DNA of 46,019 nt, taken from positions 1 to 46,019 of the forward strand of contig JAFRRN010000088.1 in assembly GCA_017428055.1 (NCBI GenBank), given 5' to 3'. This document shows positions 16,042-25,369 of the stretch, one piece after another; positions within the stretch are counted from its first letter, which is position 1, and the number at the start of each line of letters is the position of its first letter. Source of the stretch: Prevotella sp. Lineage in GTDB: Bacteria; Bacteroidota; Bacteroidia; Bacteroidales; Bacteroidaceae. Both the position numbers and the translations under genes were made by a program. Below the pieces are notes generated by a model, which was not told where the DNA came from, ran no database searches, and was given only the letters and a program-made list of their open reading frames with translations.

Positions 16042-17201
16042 TTTGTACCTCCTCTCTTCATTCGTTTCGATATATTTCGCTCCACGATGAAATGGTCAAT
16101 CATCGGGGCGCACATGTTGCCAAAGAAGATGGCAAGCATCATTCCCTCGGGATAGCCGGCGTTCATCACGCGGATGATGATGGCCATCGCGCCGATGAGG
16201 AAACCGTAGATGACCTGTCCCGTCCGTGTGCGGCAGGACGTTACGGGGTCTGTCGCCATGAAGACGGCACCGAAGGCGAAGCCGCCCAGCATGAAATGCT
16301 GCGCCGTGGTCAATGGGGAAGCCCCCGTGGAGTGGAAAATCAACGACATCACCGCACCACCCACGAAGACAAACAACATCGTGCGCCACGAGGCGATGCC
16401 CGTCCAGAGCAGGATGGCTGCGCCGATGGCGATGGCGATGAGCGATGTCTCGCCGATTGAACCGGGGATAAAGCCGCAAACCATGTCAAGGACGGAGGCG
16501 TTCAACGTCGTTGCGCCCTGTGCCACCTCGCCCAATGGCGTGGCGGCAGTGAATCCATCAGGTAGGTTATTGCCCAGTCCGAAGATGCTGTCTTGTGCCA
16601 CCCAGATGGTGTCGCCCGTCATCTTCGCCGGATAAGAGAAGAAGAGGAACATACGCGCGGCGATGGCGGGGTTAAAGATATTCATGCCCGTGCCGCCGAA
16701 AATCTCCTTGCAGAAGATGACGGAGAAGGCACACGCCAATGCCAGCATCCACAACGGGCAGCCGATGGGGATGATCAAGGGAATCAAGATGCCACTCACG
16801 AGGTAGCCCTCTTGTATCTCCTCACCTTTCCATTGCGCCCATGCGAACTCGATGCCGAGTCCCACGATGTAAGAGACAAGAATCTTTGGCAGCACCGCCA
16901 AGAATCCATAACAGAATATTTCCAGGAAACTGGCACTCGCCAATGTCCCCGCCGCCAGGTAGTTCTGGTAGCCTACATTGTACATGCCGAACAGCATGGC
17001 CGGCATCAAGGCGATGACCACCATGCTCATGATGCGTTTCGAGTCGATGGCATCGTGGATGTGCGTTCCCGTCTTCGACGTGGTATTCGGGACATAGAGG
17101 AATGTCTCGAAGCCGTCGAATATCGACTGGAAAGCGTGAAGCTTGCCATCCTTCTCGAAGTTCGGCTTGATCTTATTGAGATAATTTCTTAAAAAACTCA
17201 T
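16038..17201 (-). CDS. nqrB: Na+-translocating NADH:quinone reductase subunit B
   Basis: The largest membrane subunit of the pump, which forms the sodium path with NqrD and NqrE. The start at 17201 gives MSFLRNYLNKIKPNFEKDGK, the usual N-terminus; a longer reading to 17243 adds 14 unrelated residues. Several membrane helices and GGTGMNIFNPAIAARMFLFF are recognisable. DGFTAATPLGEVAQGATTLN carries the threonine expected to hold covalent FMN, and GGFAFGAVFMATDPVTS is a conserved late motif. The 387 residues are normal for the family. Its distance from nqrA is unusually long (161 bp) and contains a tandem repeat. Confidence 0.95.
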   Translation of the reverse strand: MSFLRNYLNKIKPNFEKDGKLHAFQSIFDGFETFLYVPNTTSKTGTHIHDAIDSKRIMSMVVIALMPAMLFGMYNVGYQNYLAAGTLASASFLEIFCYGFLAVLPKILVSYIVGLGIEFAWAQWKGEEIQEGYLVSGILIPLIIPIGCPLWMLALACAFSVIFCKEIFGGTGMNIFNPAIAARMFLFFSYPAKMTGDTIWVAQDSIFGLGNNLPDGFTAATPLGEVAQGATTLNASVLDMVCGFIPGSIGETSLIAIAIGAAILLWTGIASWRTMLFVFVGGAVMSLIFHSTGASPLTTAQHFMLGGFAFGAVFMATDPVTSCRTRTGQVIYGFLIGAMAIIIRVMNAGYPEGMMLAIFFGNMCAPMIDHFIVERNISKRMKRGGTK

Positions 17202-17245
17202 TTCATTGATGTGTTTTATGAATTGTATTTGCCGCATTTCCAATT

Positions 17246-17311
17246 ATTTCCCGTATCGGAAAATATCGTTTTCCATAGCAGAAAACATTATTTTCAGTAT
17301 CGCAAAATACT
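17246..17311. repeat. 22-bp degenerate tandem repeats, locus 1 (between nqrA and nqrB)
   Basis: Three head-to-tail units of exactly 22 bp lie at 17246-17267, 17268-17289 and 17290-17311, with cores CGTATCGGAAAATA, CCATAGCAGAAAACA and AGTATCGCAAAATA and T-rich borders. Weaker units may flank them. Each unit junction can form a small A/T hairpin (GGAAAA with TTTTCC; GAAAA with TTTTC). The same family occurs at 27472-27541. It lies inside the nqr transcript. Confidence 0.65.
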
Positions 17312-17362
17312 TGTTGTCGGGGCAAGAAAATTGGTTGATACACATTGTGGACAAGAGTAGGG

Positions 17363-18715
17363 TTATGCGTTCTCCTTCCTTAAAACATCCAGTCCTTGAC
17401 GGACAATGCGCTGCAACTCCAACTTGGAGCTATCCACAAACTCCGCCAAGGCGAAGTCCTCCGGGCTTACTTCATAGATGCCAAGCTGCTCCTGGCGGTC
17501 GATGTCGCCCGCGATGATGGCCTTGATGAGGTATTCGCCATAGATGTCCATGGGGAGTACGCGGTCGTACTCGCCGCTCATGATGATTTTGCGCTCGCCT
17601 CCCTTGACTCGCGCGTCGAGAGAATACTCCTTGTTCTTGCCTTGCAACCATGAGAAATAGCTGCGGTTCATGGAGAACTGCTTGAATCGAGGCATAATCC
17701 ATCCGAGCATCTCGTCAGCATCGTCGCCCTCGGGGATGACGCTGATGGTCGAGGTATGCGCCCCAAGATAGGCATCAAGGCTCGTCTTGGTGCCAGAGAG
17801 GGGATTGCCGCTGATGACGCGAATGCCGTCTTGCCGTTTGAGTTTGCCGCCTACCAAGGCAGACAGGGGCGTTCCTACCAATGCGTCCACATAGCATGGC
17901 GACTCCACTTCGCTACCGGCGATGGCGACGGTGCGTGTCAAGTTGACCCTTCCCTCGTCAAACAGCCGCCCGAAGAAGATGACTGCCGTGGGCTCGACAA
18001 TCCATACCACCTCGCCCTTGTTGACGGGAGAGACGTGGTTGACTTGCACTCCCACGTTGCCTGCGGGGCAGGGACCGTCAAAGATGTTCACCTCCACGTC
18101 CTTGGCATTGACCAATGCCGCTGCCGTTTGCTTGGCTCCGATGCCGAGATAGGTCTTTGCCATCTTCGATAAGGCGGTGAGTCCCGTCTGGAAAGCCTGT
18201 TCGTTGCCTTGCAGCTCAAACTCGAAGTCGGCGGCCAGAGGCTTGTCGCGCAGGGCGGAAACGAAAATTGCCTTGGGCTGCTCGTTGGGTGTTGTCGAAA
18301 CAGCATAAGGCAAGTGGTTGATGTAGCCAAACAAGCCGGCATCTAATAATGCTTTTTTCACCTGTTCGCCATTGAGCGACGAGACATCGCGCTTGCCAAA
18401 GTCAACATACTGTTGCTGGGCATCGGCTTTCACTTTCACGCAAAGCACCTTGCGACGCTCGCCGCGCTCCACGGCAGTCACCGTGCCGCTCACTGGCGAG
18501 GAAAAGCGCACCTCGGGGTGGGCTTTGTTGACAAACAAAGCGTCACCAGCCTTGACCTTGTCACCTTCATGGACAGCCAGTTTGGGCGTTACACCCGTGA
18601 AGTCGTCGGGAATGAGGGCATATTCTTCTGCTTTCCCCACTTTCCCTTTCTCCTTGATGGCAGTTCCTTTGAGGTGAATGTCTAAGCCTTTACGTAACTT
18701 AAATACATTTGCCAT
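17363..18715 (-). CDS. nqrA: Na+-translocating NADH:quinone reductase subunit A
   Basis: The first gene of the six-gene sodium pump operon encodes its peripheral cytoplasmic subunit. The 450-residue protein opens with MANVFKLRKGLDIHLKGTA, the standard NqrA start. A lipoyl/barrel-sandwich region follows (KLAVHEGDKVKAGDALFVNK and VRFSSPVSGTVTAVERGERRK). The motifs DGPCPAGNVGVQVNHV and RVISGNPLSGTK are conserved in the RnfC-like core, but the iron-sulfur cysteines of RnfC are absent, as expected for NqrA. A promoter box lies at 18766-18773. The operon order A-B-C-D-E-F is canonical. Confidence 0.96.
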   Translation of the reverse strand: MANVFKLRKGLDIHLKGTAIKEKGKVGKAEEYALIPDDFTGVTPKLAVHEGDKVKAGDALFVNKAHPEVRFSSPVSGTVTAVERGERRKVLCVKVKADAQQQYVDFGKRDVSSLNGEQVKKALLDAGLFGYINHLPYAVSTTPNEQPKAIFVSALRDKPLAADFEFELQGNEQAFQTGLTALSKMAKTYLGIGAKQTAAALVNAKDVEVNIFDGPCPAGNVGVQVNHVSPVNKGEVVWIVEPTAVIFFGRLFDEGRVNLTRTVAIAGSEVESPCYVDALVGTPLSALVGGKLKRQDGIRVISGNPLSGTKTSLDAYLGAHTSTISVIPEGDDADEMLGWIMPRFKQFSMNRSYFSWLQGKNKEYSLDARVKGGERKIIMSGEYDRVLPMDIYGEYLIKAIIAGDIDRQEQLGIYEVSPEDFALAEFVDSSKLELQRIVRQGLDVLRKENA

Positions 18716-18765
18716 AATTGAGTAATATAAATGTTATTTGAATAAGTCGTATATTAAATAAGGTG

Positions 18766-18773
18766 CAAATATA
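18766..18773 (-). promoter_or_regulatory. -7 promoter box of the nqr operon
   Basis: The minus strand reads TATATTTG, an exact TAnnTTTG match, 51 nt before the nqrA ATG. It is back to back with the tamB promoter candidate. Confidence 0.55.
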
Positions 18774-18813
18774 GTGAAAAAATGCTATTTATAGAATATT
18801 TTACCTTGTTTTC

Positions 18814-18844
18814 TTTCCAAATCATCCAAAATGTCGTATTTTTG
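18814..18844 (+). promoter_or_regulatory. Promoter-like sequence overlapping the tamB start
   Basis: TTTC (18814-18817), a 19-nt spacer and TATTTTTG (18837-18844) fit the Bacteroidetes consensus. The -7 box lies downstream of the ATG at 18831. If it is used, translation must begin further in, for example at TTG 18852. Confidence 0.35.
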
Positions 18845-21800
18845 CACGGTTTTGGATAAACTCAAAAACATCATTCGGGGGGTGATATGGACGTTGGTGG
18901 GTCTGTCTGTCGCCTTATTAGTGCTGCCGCAAGTGCCTGTAGTGCAAGATTATCTTGGCTCAAAGGTAAGTGCCGCCCTGTCGGACAAGTTAGGTACCGA
19001 CGTCTCTGTGGGCAGGGTGGTCGTGGGAATCCCCAATCGCGTTATCATCGACGACGTGGACTTGGATGACCAAAGCGGGCAGCGTATGTTACATGCCGCG
19101 AGAATGTCGGTGAAAATAGACCTTATCGACCTGGTCCAGGGCAAGGTTTCCATCCCCTCGGCGCAACTGTTTGGCTTGATAGCCAATCTCTACAAGGAAC
19201 GGGAAGACACCGTTCCCAATTTCCAGTTTGTCATCGATGCCCTGTCATCCAAGGATACGACGAGCCATAAGCCGCTTGACCTTTCCATCGGCTCGTTGAT
19301 TATCCGCCACGGACAAGTGAGATACAACCGCTTGGATGCCCCTCTTTCGCCGGCGGGGTTTACCGTGGACCACATCAATGCCACCGATATCAGCACACAT
19401 ATTATCCTCAACAAGCTCGCAGACGATTCCTTGAATGTGAAAGTGAAAAAGCTGTCGTTCAAGGAAGAGGCGGGATTGAAGGTGGTACACCTGGCTTTCA
19501 AGGCCATCGTGAACCGCCAAGGTGCCACGTTGGAGGACTTCCGTTTGCGTCTGCCGAGTTCGGATCTCCTGTTGGGAAAGACAAACGCCCGCTATCAAGT
19601 TGACGGTGACTCGTTGCTGTTGCCCTCCCTGTCTTTTGATGGGAAGGTGATTACCTCCGTCTTCACGCCCGCCGATGTCTCTTGTTTCGTCCCTTCGTTG
19701 CGTAATTTCAAGAATCCAGTGACCCTTCGTGCCGTTTTCTCGGGTACTTCCTCGCTTTTAGACATCGATGATGTCATGATCAGTTCGCCCAAAGGGACGA
19801 TAGGGCTGCTTGCCGATGCCACCATCTCCGACTGGATGGGCAATCCCCATTGGGAGGCAAATGTGAAGAACTTGAAGTTGAGCGAGGATGGTATCAAGTT
19901 CGTCGCTGACAATCTCGGCTCCGACATGGAGATTCCCGCCGTGGTGACACGGCTTGGTAATGTGCATTATGTGGGGGCTTTGGGCGGACATGGCGACAAT
20001 CTCCACTCTGAGGGGCAGTTGATGACGGGGGCGGGCGATGCCACCCTCTCGGTGGTGAAGGATGGGCCGCGATTCGTCGGGCGTGTTGAGACAGCGGGTG
20101 TCAACCTGCGCCAAATGCTCGATGATGACAAGTTCGGGCAAATTGCCACACAAATCAACATCGACGGAGCGTTGAGGAAAGGAAGCCTACCCTATATCAA
20201 GGCCAAGGGGGAGGTTTCCCGTTTCGACTACAATGCCTATACTTTCAACAATATTGACATCGACGGCACGTTTGACGAAGGGGTGTTTGATGGCACTCTT
20301 GACATCGACGACCCCAATGCCATCGTCAACTTGAGTGGAAGGATGGACCTCCTCGGCAAGACACGCTCCGCTGATTTCAATGCGCAGGTGCGACGGCTGA
20401 ATCCCTCCGCCCTCGGAGTGAGCGACCGTTGGCCCAACACTTCCTTCGACTTTGACGTTGTTGCCAATTTCGTCGGCAACACCATCAACACGGCCAAGGG
20501 TAGTTTCGACATCAATGATTTCGCCATGGTATCAGACGATATAGACTATCGGATGAATGCCCTCCACATCGAAGGGGGAAAGGATGACAATGGGCATTTC
20601 CTCCAGATGGATAGCGACTTCGGCCATTTCGACATACAAGGGTCGTATGACTATTCGACTTTAGCGCAGAGCATCACCAACTTGATTGGTAATAAGTTGC
20701 CCACTTTGCCCGGGTTGCCCGCCCGGACAAAGGAGCAAAACAACAACTTTGCCATCAATGCCACGTTGACTCGCAGCGACTGGTTGCAAAACCTGTTGGG
20801 CGTTCCCCTTGACCTCCATGCCCCCTTGCACCTCCAAGGGACGATGAGTGACCGTGAACATCGGTTGGACATGATAGCCACGTTAGACGACTTTGCCTAC
20901 GAAGGTTCACGCTATGAGAATGCCCGCTTGTCTGTTGCCACACCCAATGACACCCTTCGCGCCAAGGCTCGCATAGATAAAGTGGACGATAAAGGCAGCC
21001 GCCTGTCGCTCAACGTACTGGCGGATGCCATCGACAACACGCTTTCGACGATTATTGACTTCAATAACACGCAGGGTAAGGCTCCCATTCGCGGTAAGTT
21101 GGATGTGGATGCCAACTTCTTCACAAGCCCGGAAGGCGACAACGTGGCGCATGTTGATGTCCATCCGTCGGAAATCTTGGTGGGGGATACGCTGTGGGAA
21201 GTGCACCCCAGCAATGTCGTTTATCGTAAGAACGCGCTTATGGTGGACCATTTTGCCGTCCAGCACGACCGCCAACACATCATCATAGATGGGATGGCGA
21301 CGGCGAATATGTCTGATACGCTGTTTGTTGACCTGAAGGATGTGGACGTGAGTTACATCCTCAACATCGTGGATTTCCATGCCGTGGAGTTCAGTGGATG
21401 GGCTACAGGCAAGGCGTTTGTCAGCAATGCGTTTGGGAAGCCGGAGGCTGCCGCGCACCTTTTGGTGAATGACTTCCGGTTGGAAAATGGGCGTTTGGGT
21501 GTGCTCACCGCAGATGCCTTCCTCAATAATGAGGAACAGCAGATCGACATAGAAGCCATCGCCAACGATGGGGAGGGGGTGTTTACTACCGTCGAGGGGC
21601 TCGTGTCTCCCCAAAGGGACTACATCGACCTTCATATTTCACCCCACAACACACGGATGGAGTTCTTGGAGAGCTTTTGTGAGAGTTTCATGAAAGACGT
21701 GGAAGCCCGCGGTAGTGGCGATTTACAGCTCTATGGCGACCTCGACAGCATCAACTTGATTGGCTCCGCCGTGGTCGATGGCAATCTCTCCATCACCCCT

Positions 21801-23282
21801 TTGAACACTACCTATACCCTCAAAAACGACACCATCGTCTTGATTCCCAATGAGATTGTGTTTAAGAGGGACACCATTTATGATAGGGATGGACACGTCG
21901 GCATCCTCACGGGAAGCCTGTACCATGATTACCTGACCAATCTCTCATACGACATCAATGTAAATGCCAACCAACTCCTCTCATACGATTTCACCGACTT
22001 TGGCGACGACACCTTCTGTGGAACTGTCTATGGCACGGGCAATTGCCGTATCTCTGGAGGGAATGGGGAGGTAACAATCGATGTGGACATCACGCCCAAC
22101 CAAGGGTCGCAGATTGTCTATAATGTCGCCTCGCCCGATGCCATCAGCAACCAGGAGTTTGTCCATTGGGTCACCCGTGGCGACACATTGGACGTTTCTG
22201 GCATCTCCAATGCCTTTGCCAATAGGAGTGGGGGGGGGACGGGCGACGATGACATCGACATCCCAACTGACATACACATCAATTTCATCATCAACGCAAC
22301 ACCGCAAGCCACGCTGAAGTTGATTATGGACCAACAAAGTGGCGACTATATCTCGCTGAATGGGAATGGCGGGATTCGCGCTACATATTATAATAAGGGG
22401 AGCTTTGAGATGTATGGAAACTACTTAGTAGAGGGAGGCGTGTATAAGCTGACCATCCAAAATGTCATCAAAAAGGAGTTCCAGTTCCAGCCAGGGGGCA
22501 TCATCGCCTTTGGCGGAGACCCTTATCAAGCCGACCTGAACCTACAGGCATTATACACGGTAAATGGCGTGAGCCTTTCCGACTTGAGCATTGGCAAGAG
22601 TTTTACCAGCAACAACATCCGCGTAGATTGCCTGATGAACATCACGGGAACGCCCAATACCCCGAAGATAGAGTTTGACTTGGACATGCCCACCGTCGGC
22701 AATGACGCCAAGCAGATGATTTATAGTGTCATCAATGGCAATGAGGAACGCAACCAACAAGTACTCTATCTCCTTGCCATCGGACGTTTCTATAACCAAG
22801 AAGCCAACAATGCCACGGCGGAAAGCGCGGGTCCCTATAGCCAGACAAGCCTCGCTATGCAGAGTATATTGAGTGGTACGATTAGCCAACAGTTGAACAA
22901 TGTCTTGAGTAGTTTCATCAAAAACAACAACTGGAACATCGGTGCGAATATCTCCACTGGCGACGAGGGGTTCAACAATGCCGAATACGAGGGATTGTTG
23001 AGCGGGCGATTGCTGAACAACAGGTTGCTGATTAACGGACAGTTCGGCTATCGGGACAACGTGAATGCAACCAGTTCGTTCATCGGCGATTTCGACATCC
23101 GCTACCTCCTTTACCCCAACGGCAACCTTGCCATCAAGGTGTACAACCAAACCAACGACCGCTATTTCACCCGAAACAGCCTTACCACGCAAGGAGTAGG
23201 CCTCATCATGAAAAAGGACTTCAATGGGTTAAGGGACTTATTTGGAGGTAAAAAGAGGAAGAAAGCGGTTGATAAGAAGTAA
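18831..23282 (+). CDS. tamB: TamB/AsmA-like envelope lipid-transport protein (DUF490)
   Basis: A 1483-residue TamB homologue. TamB-type proteins span the periplasm as long beta-taco tubes and help outer-membrane biogenesis or lipid transport. One N-terminal signal anchor (about residues 15-35, GVIWTLVGLSVALLVLPQVP) precedes an AsmA-like start (GSKVSAALSDKLGTDVSVGRV, then PNRVIIDDVDLDDQ). A very long beta-repetitive body follows, rich in D-x-D and N motifs. The C-terminal DUF490 domain (about 1180-1460) shows LIMDQQSGDYISLNGNGG, FEMYGNYLVEGGVYKLTIQN, KKEFQFQPGGIIAFGGDPYQA and GNLAIKVYNQTNDRYF. The C-terminus is lysine-rich. No tamA gene is adjacent. The start is uncertain because a promoter-like box overlaps it. 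Confidence 0.9.
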   Translation: MSYFCTVLDKLKNIIRGVIWTLVGLSVALLVLPQVPVVQDYLGSKVSAALSDKLGTDVSVGRVVVGIPNRVIIDDVDLDDQSGQRMLHAARMSVKIDLIDLVQGKVSIPSAQLFGLIANLYKEREDTVPNFQFVIDALSSKDTTSHKPLDLSIGSLIIRHGQVRYNRLDAPLSPAGFTVDHINATDISTHIILNKLADDSLNVKVKKLSFKEEAGLKVVHLAFKAIVNRQGATLEDFRLRLPSSDLLLGKTNARYQVDGDSLLLPSLSFDGKVITSVFTPADVSCFVPSLRNFKNPVTLRAVFSGTSSLLDIDDVMISSPKGTIGLLADATISDWMGNPHWEANVKNLKLSEDGIKFVADNLGSDMEIPAVVTRLGNVHYVGALGGHGDNLHSEGQLMTGAGDATLSVVKDGPRFVGRVETAGVNLRQMLDDDKFGQIATQINIDGALRKGSLPYIKAKGEVSRFDYNAYTFNNIDIDGTFDEGVFDGTLDIDDPNAIVNLSGRMDLLGKTRSADFNAQVRRLNPSALGVSDRWPNTSFDFDVVANFVGNTINTAKGSFDINDFAMVSDDIDYRMNALHIEGGKDDNGHFLQMDSDFGHFDIQGSYDYSTLAQSITNLIGNKLPTLPGLPARTKEQNNNFAINATLTRSDWLQNLLGVPLDLHAPLHLQGTMSDREHRLDMIATLDDFAYEGSRYENARLSVATPNDTLRAKARIDKVDDKGSRLSLNVLADAIDNTLSTIIDFNNTQGKAPIRGKLDVDANFFTSPEGDNVAHVDVHPSEILVGDTLWEVHPSNVVYRKNALMVDHFAVQHDRQHIIIDGMATANMSDTLFVDLKDVDVSYILNIVDFHAVEFSGWATGKAFVSNAFGKPEAAAHLLVNDFRLENGRLGVLTADAFLNNEEQQIDIEAIANDGEGVFTTVEGLVSPQRDYIDLHISPHNTRMEFLESFCESFMKDVEARGSGDLQLYGDLDSINLIGSAVVDGNLSITPLNTTYTLKNDTIVLIPNEIVFKRDTIYDRDGHVGILTGSLYHDYLTNLSYDINVNANQLLSYDFTDFGDDTFCGTVYGTGNCRISGGNGEVTIDVDITPNQGSQIVYNVASPDAISNQEFVHWVTRGDTLDVSGISNAFANRSGGGTGDDDIDIPTDIHINFIINATPQATLKLIMDQQSGDYISLNGNGGIRATYYNKGSFEMYGNYLVEGGVYKLTIQNVIKKEFQFQPGGIIAFGGDPYQADLNLQALYTVNGVSLSDLSIGKSFTSNNIRVDCLMNITGTPNTPKIEFDLDMPTVGNDAKQMIYSVINGNEERNQQVLYLLAIGRFYNQEANNATAESAGPYSQTSLAMQSILSGTISQQLNNVLSSFIKNNNWNIGANISTGDEGFNNAEYEGLLSGRLLNNRLLINGQFGYRDNVNATSSFIGDFDIRYLLYPNGNLAIKVYNQTNDRYFTRNSLTTQGVGLIMKKDFNGLRDLFGGKKRKKAVDKK

Positions 23283-23326
23283 TTTGGTTAAAAAAACGTA
23301 AATCCTTTTTCGTTTTCTTTGACAAA

Positions 23327-23358
23327 TTTCCCACAACTAAATTAATAATGTATATTTG
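23327..23358 (+). promoter_or_regulatory. rpsA promoter and leader
   Basis: TTTC (23327-23330), a 20-nt spacer and TATATTTG (23351-23358) make a good promoter. It leaves a leader of roughly 80 nt, beginning with the small hairpin GGCTATTGAGCC, before the rpsA ATG at 23443. S1 is known to repress its own synthesis in other bacteria, so the leader could be a target; that is inference. Confidence 0.55.
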
Positions 23359-23442
23359 CAGCCGCTTTGGCTATTGAGCCTAAGCCATTGATATTCATAT
23401 AAAGTCTAACTTTATCAGTACAAACATTTTTAATTAATTAAC

Positions 23443-25215
23443 ATGTCAAACTTAAAAAACGTTGAACCATTGCAAGACTTCAATTGGGAAGAATTTGAGA
23501 ATGGTACAATCGCAAAAGTAAGCCACGAAGAATTGGAAAAGGCTTACGATGAAACCCTTAACAAAGTAGCAGACCACCAAGTTGTAGACGGAAAGGTCAT
23601 TTCCATCGACAAGAAAGAGGTCATTGTCAACATCGGTTACAAGAGCGATGGCGTCATCGCCGCATCGGAATTCCGCTACAATCCCGAACTGAAAGTTGGC
23701 GATACCGTAGAAGTGTATGTCGAGAACCAGGAAGACAAGAAAGGCCAGTTGGTACTCTCTCACAAGAAAGCCCGCTTGAGCAAGAGTTGGGATCGCGTGA
23801 ATGCTGCCCTCGACAATGGGGAAATCGTACAAGGTTACATCAAGTGCCGCACCAAGGGTGGCATGATCGTGGATGTATTCGGCATCGAGGCATTCCTCCC
23901 CGGTAGCCAAATTGACGTTCATCCCATACGTGACTACGACGTATTCGTAGGCAAGACGATGGAATTCAAGATTGTCAAGATCAACCAGGAGTTCCGTAAC
24001 GTCGTCGTTTCGCACAAGGCTCTCATTGAGGCTGAGCTCGAAGCGCAGAAGAAAGAGATTATTTCCAAGCTCGAGAAGGGTCAGATCCTCGAGGGTACAG
24101 TCAAGAACATCACCAGCTACGGTGTGTTTGTTGACCTCGGAGGTGTTGACGGACTCGTACATATCACAGACCTTTCATGGGGTCGTGTCAGCGATCCGCA
24201 TGAGGTTGTCGCCCTTGACCAGAAGATTAATGTGGTGATTCTCGACTTCGACGATGAGAAGAAACGCATCGCCCTTGGCTTGAAGCAACTCACTCCACAT
24301 CCATGGGATGCCCTTGATGCCGACTTGAAGGTGGGCGACCATGTGAAGGGTAAGGTTGTCGTCATTGCCGACTACGGCGCATTCGTGGAGATTGCCCCGG
24401 GCGTAGAGGGCTTGATCCATGTCAGCGAGATGTCTTGGAGCCAGCACTTGCGTTCCGCACAGGAATTCATGCACGTGGGCGACGAGGTGGAAGCTGTCAT
24501 TCTCACCCTCGACCGCGACGAGCGCAAGATGTCTCTTGGCATCAAGCAACTCAAGGATGACCCATGGGAGGACATCGAAGCCAAGTATCCTGTTGGCAGC
24601 AAGCATACCGCCAAGGTTCGCAACTTCACCAACTTCGGTATCTTCGTGGAGCTGGAAGAGGGTGTTGACGGCTTGATCCACATCAGCGACCTCTCATGGA
24701 CGAAGAAGGTGAAGCATCCTTCAGAGTTCACGCAGCAAGGTGCAGAGATTGAGGTGATCGTCTTGGAGATTGACAAAGAGAACCGTCGCCTGTCGCTTGG
24801 TCACAAGCAATTGGAGGAGAATCCTTGGGACACCTACGAGACCCTTTACACTCCTGGCAGCGTACACACGGGCAAGATTACCGAGACGATGGACAAGGGT
24901 GCCGTGATTACCCTCAACGAGGGAGGCGAAGGCTTTGCCACGCCTAAGCACCTTGTCAAGGAAGACGGCTCGCAGGCACAGCTTGGCGAGGAACTTGAGT
25001 TCAAGGTCATCGAGTTTGTGAAGGACACCAAGCGCATCATCCTCTCTCACAGCCGCACGTTTGAGGAGGGCAAGGAGGAAAAGAAAGCCGCTCCGCGCAA
25101 ACACGCCGCCAAGAAGGAGGAGGCGCCTGCCGTGAATAACGTTGCTGCCGGTACGACCCTTGGCGACATCGATGCTCTCGCCGAATTGAAGGCAAAATTG
25201 GATAAAGGCGAGTAA
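23443..25215 (+). CDS. rpsA: 30S ribosomal protein S1
   Basis: Ribosomal protein S1, 590 residues, binds mRNA and helps start translation. Six S1 (OB-fold) domains follow one another at roughly 42-107, 125-190, 208-280, 295-365, 382-455 and 470-540. The repeated motifs are seen in GTVKNITSYGVFVDLGGVDG, GKVVVIADYGAFVEIAPGVEG and AKVRNFTNFGIFVELEEGVDG. The turn sequence GLIHISDLSW or a close form recurs in several domains. A lysine/alanine-rich tail ends the protein. In Bacteroidetes S1 matters because Shine-Dalgarno sites are weak. It has its own promoter and a strong terminator at 25244-25274. Confidence 0.96.
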   Translation: MSNLKNVEPLQDFNWEEFENGTIAKVSHEELEKAYDETLNKVADHQVVDGKVISIDKKEVIVNIGYKSDGVIAASEFRYNPELKVGDTVEVYVENQEDKKGQLVLSHKKARLSKSWDRVNAALDNGEIVQGYIKCRTKGGMIVDVFGIEAFLPGSQIDVHPIRDYDVFVGKTMEFKIVKINQEFRNVVVSHKALIEAELEAQKKEIISKLEKGQILEGTVKNITSYGVFVDLGGVDGLVHITDLSWGRVSDPHEVVALDQKINVVILDFDDEKKRIALGLKQLTPHPWDALDADLKVGDHVKGKVVVIADYGAFVEIAPGVEGLIHVSEMSWSQHLRSAQEFMHVGDEVEAVILTLDRDERKMSLGIKQLKDDPWEDIEAKYPVGSKHTAKVRNFTNFGIFVELEEGVDGLIHISDLSWTKKVKHPSEFTQQGAEIEVIVLEIDKENRRLSLGHKQLEENPWDTYETLYTPGSVHTGKITETMDKGAVITLNEGGEGFATPKHLVKEDGSQAQLGEELEFKVIEFVKDTKRIILSHSRTFEEGKEEKKAAPRKHAAKKEEAPAVNNVAAGTTLGDIDALAELKAKLDKGE

Positions 25216-25243
25216 TAAGACCCCTTTCCGATAGATAATTAGT

Positions 25244-25274
25244 AAAAGACCCACAAAAAATGCGGGTCTTTTTT
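25244..25274 (+). terminator. rpsA intrinsic terminator
   Basis: AAAAGACCC (25244-25252) pairs with GGGTCTTTT (25264-25272) and runs directly into a T-tract. The T-tract also supplies the first bases of the rho -33 box. Confidence 0.85.
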
Positions 25275-25303
25275 GTGTGTTATAAAAAAAATGATTACCT
25301 TTG
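25272..25303 (+). promoter_or_regulatory. rho promoter
   Basis: TTTG (25272-25275), 20 nt, then TACCTTTG (25296-25303): both boxes match the Bacteroidetes consensus. The -33 box overlaps the T-run of the rpsA terminator. The leader to the ATG at 25370 is about 60 nt. Confidence 0.75.
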
Positions 25304-25369
25304 CACCCGTTAATTTTGAGCGTTACAGTTCTTGAAACGTCTCTTTTTTTCAACAAATTTTATTATCTA

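Noticed and set aside
17246-17311. Possible CRISPR array
   Set aside because: The units are contiguous 22-mers without spacers, are degenerate, and no cas genes are in the window.
17206-17517. Plus-strand 103-codon frame across the nqrA-nqrB junction
   Set aside because: Runs antisense into nqrA and through the tandem repeat; no protein family.
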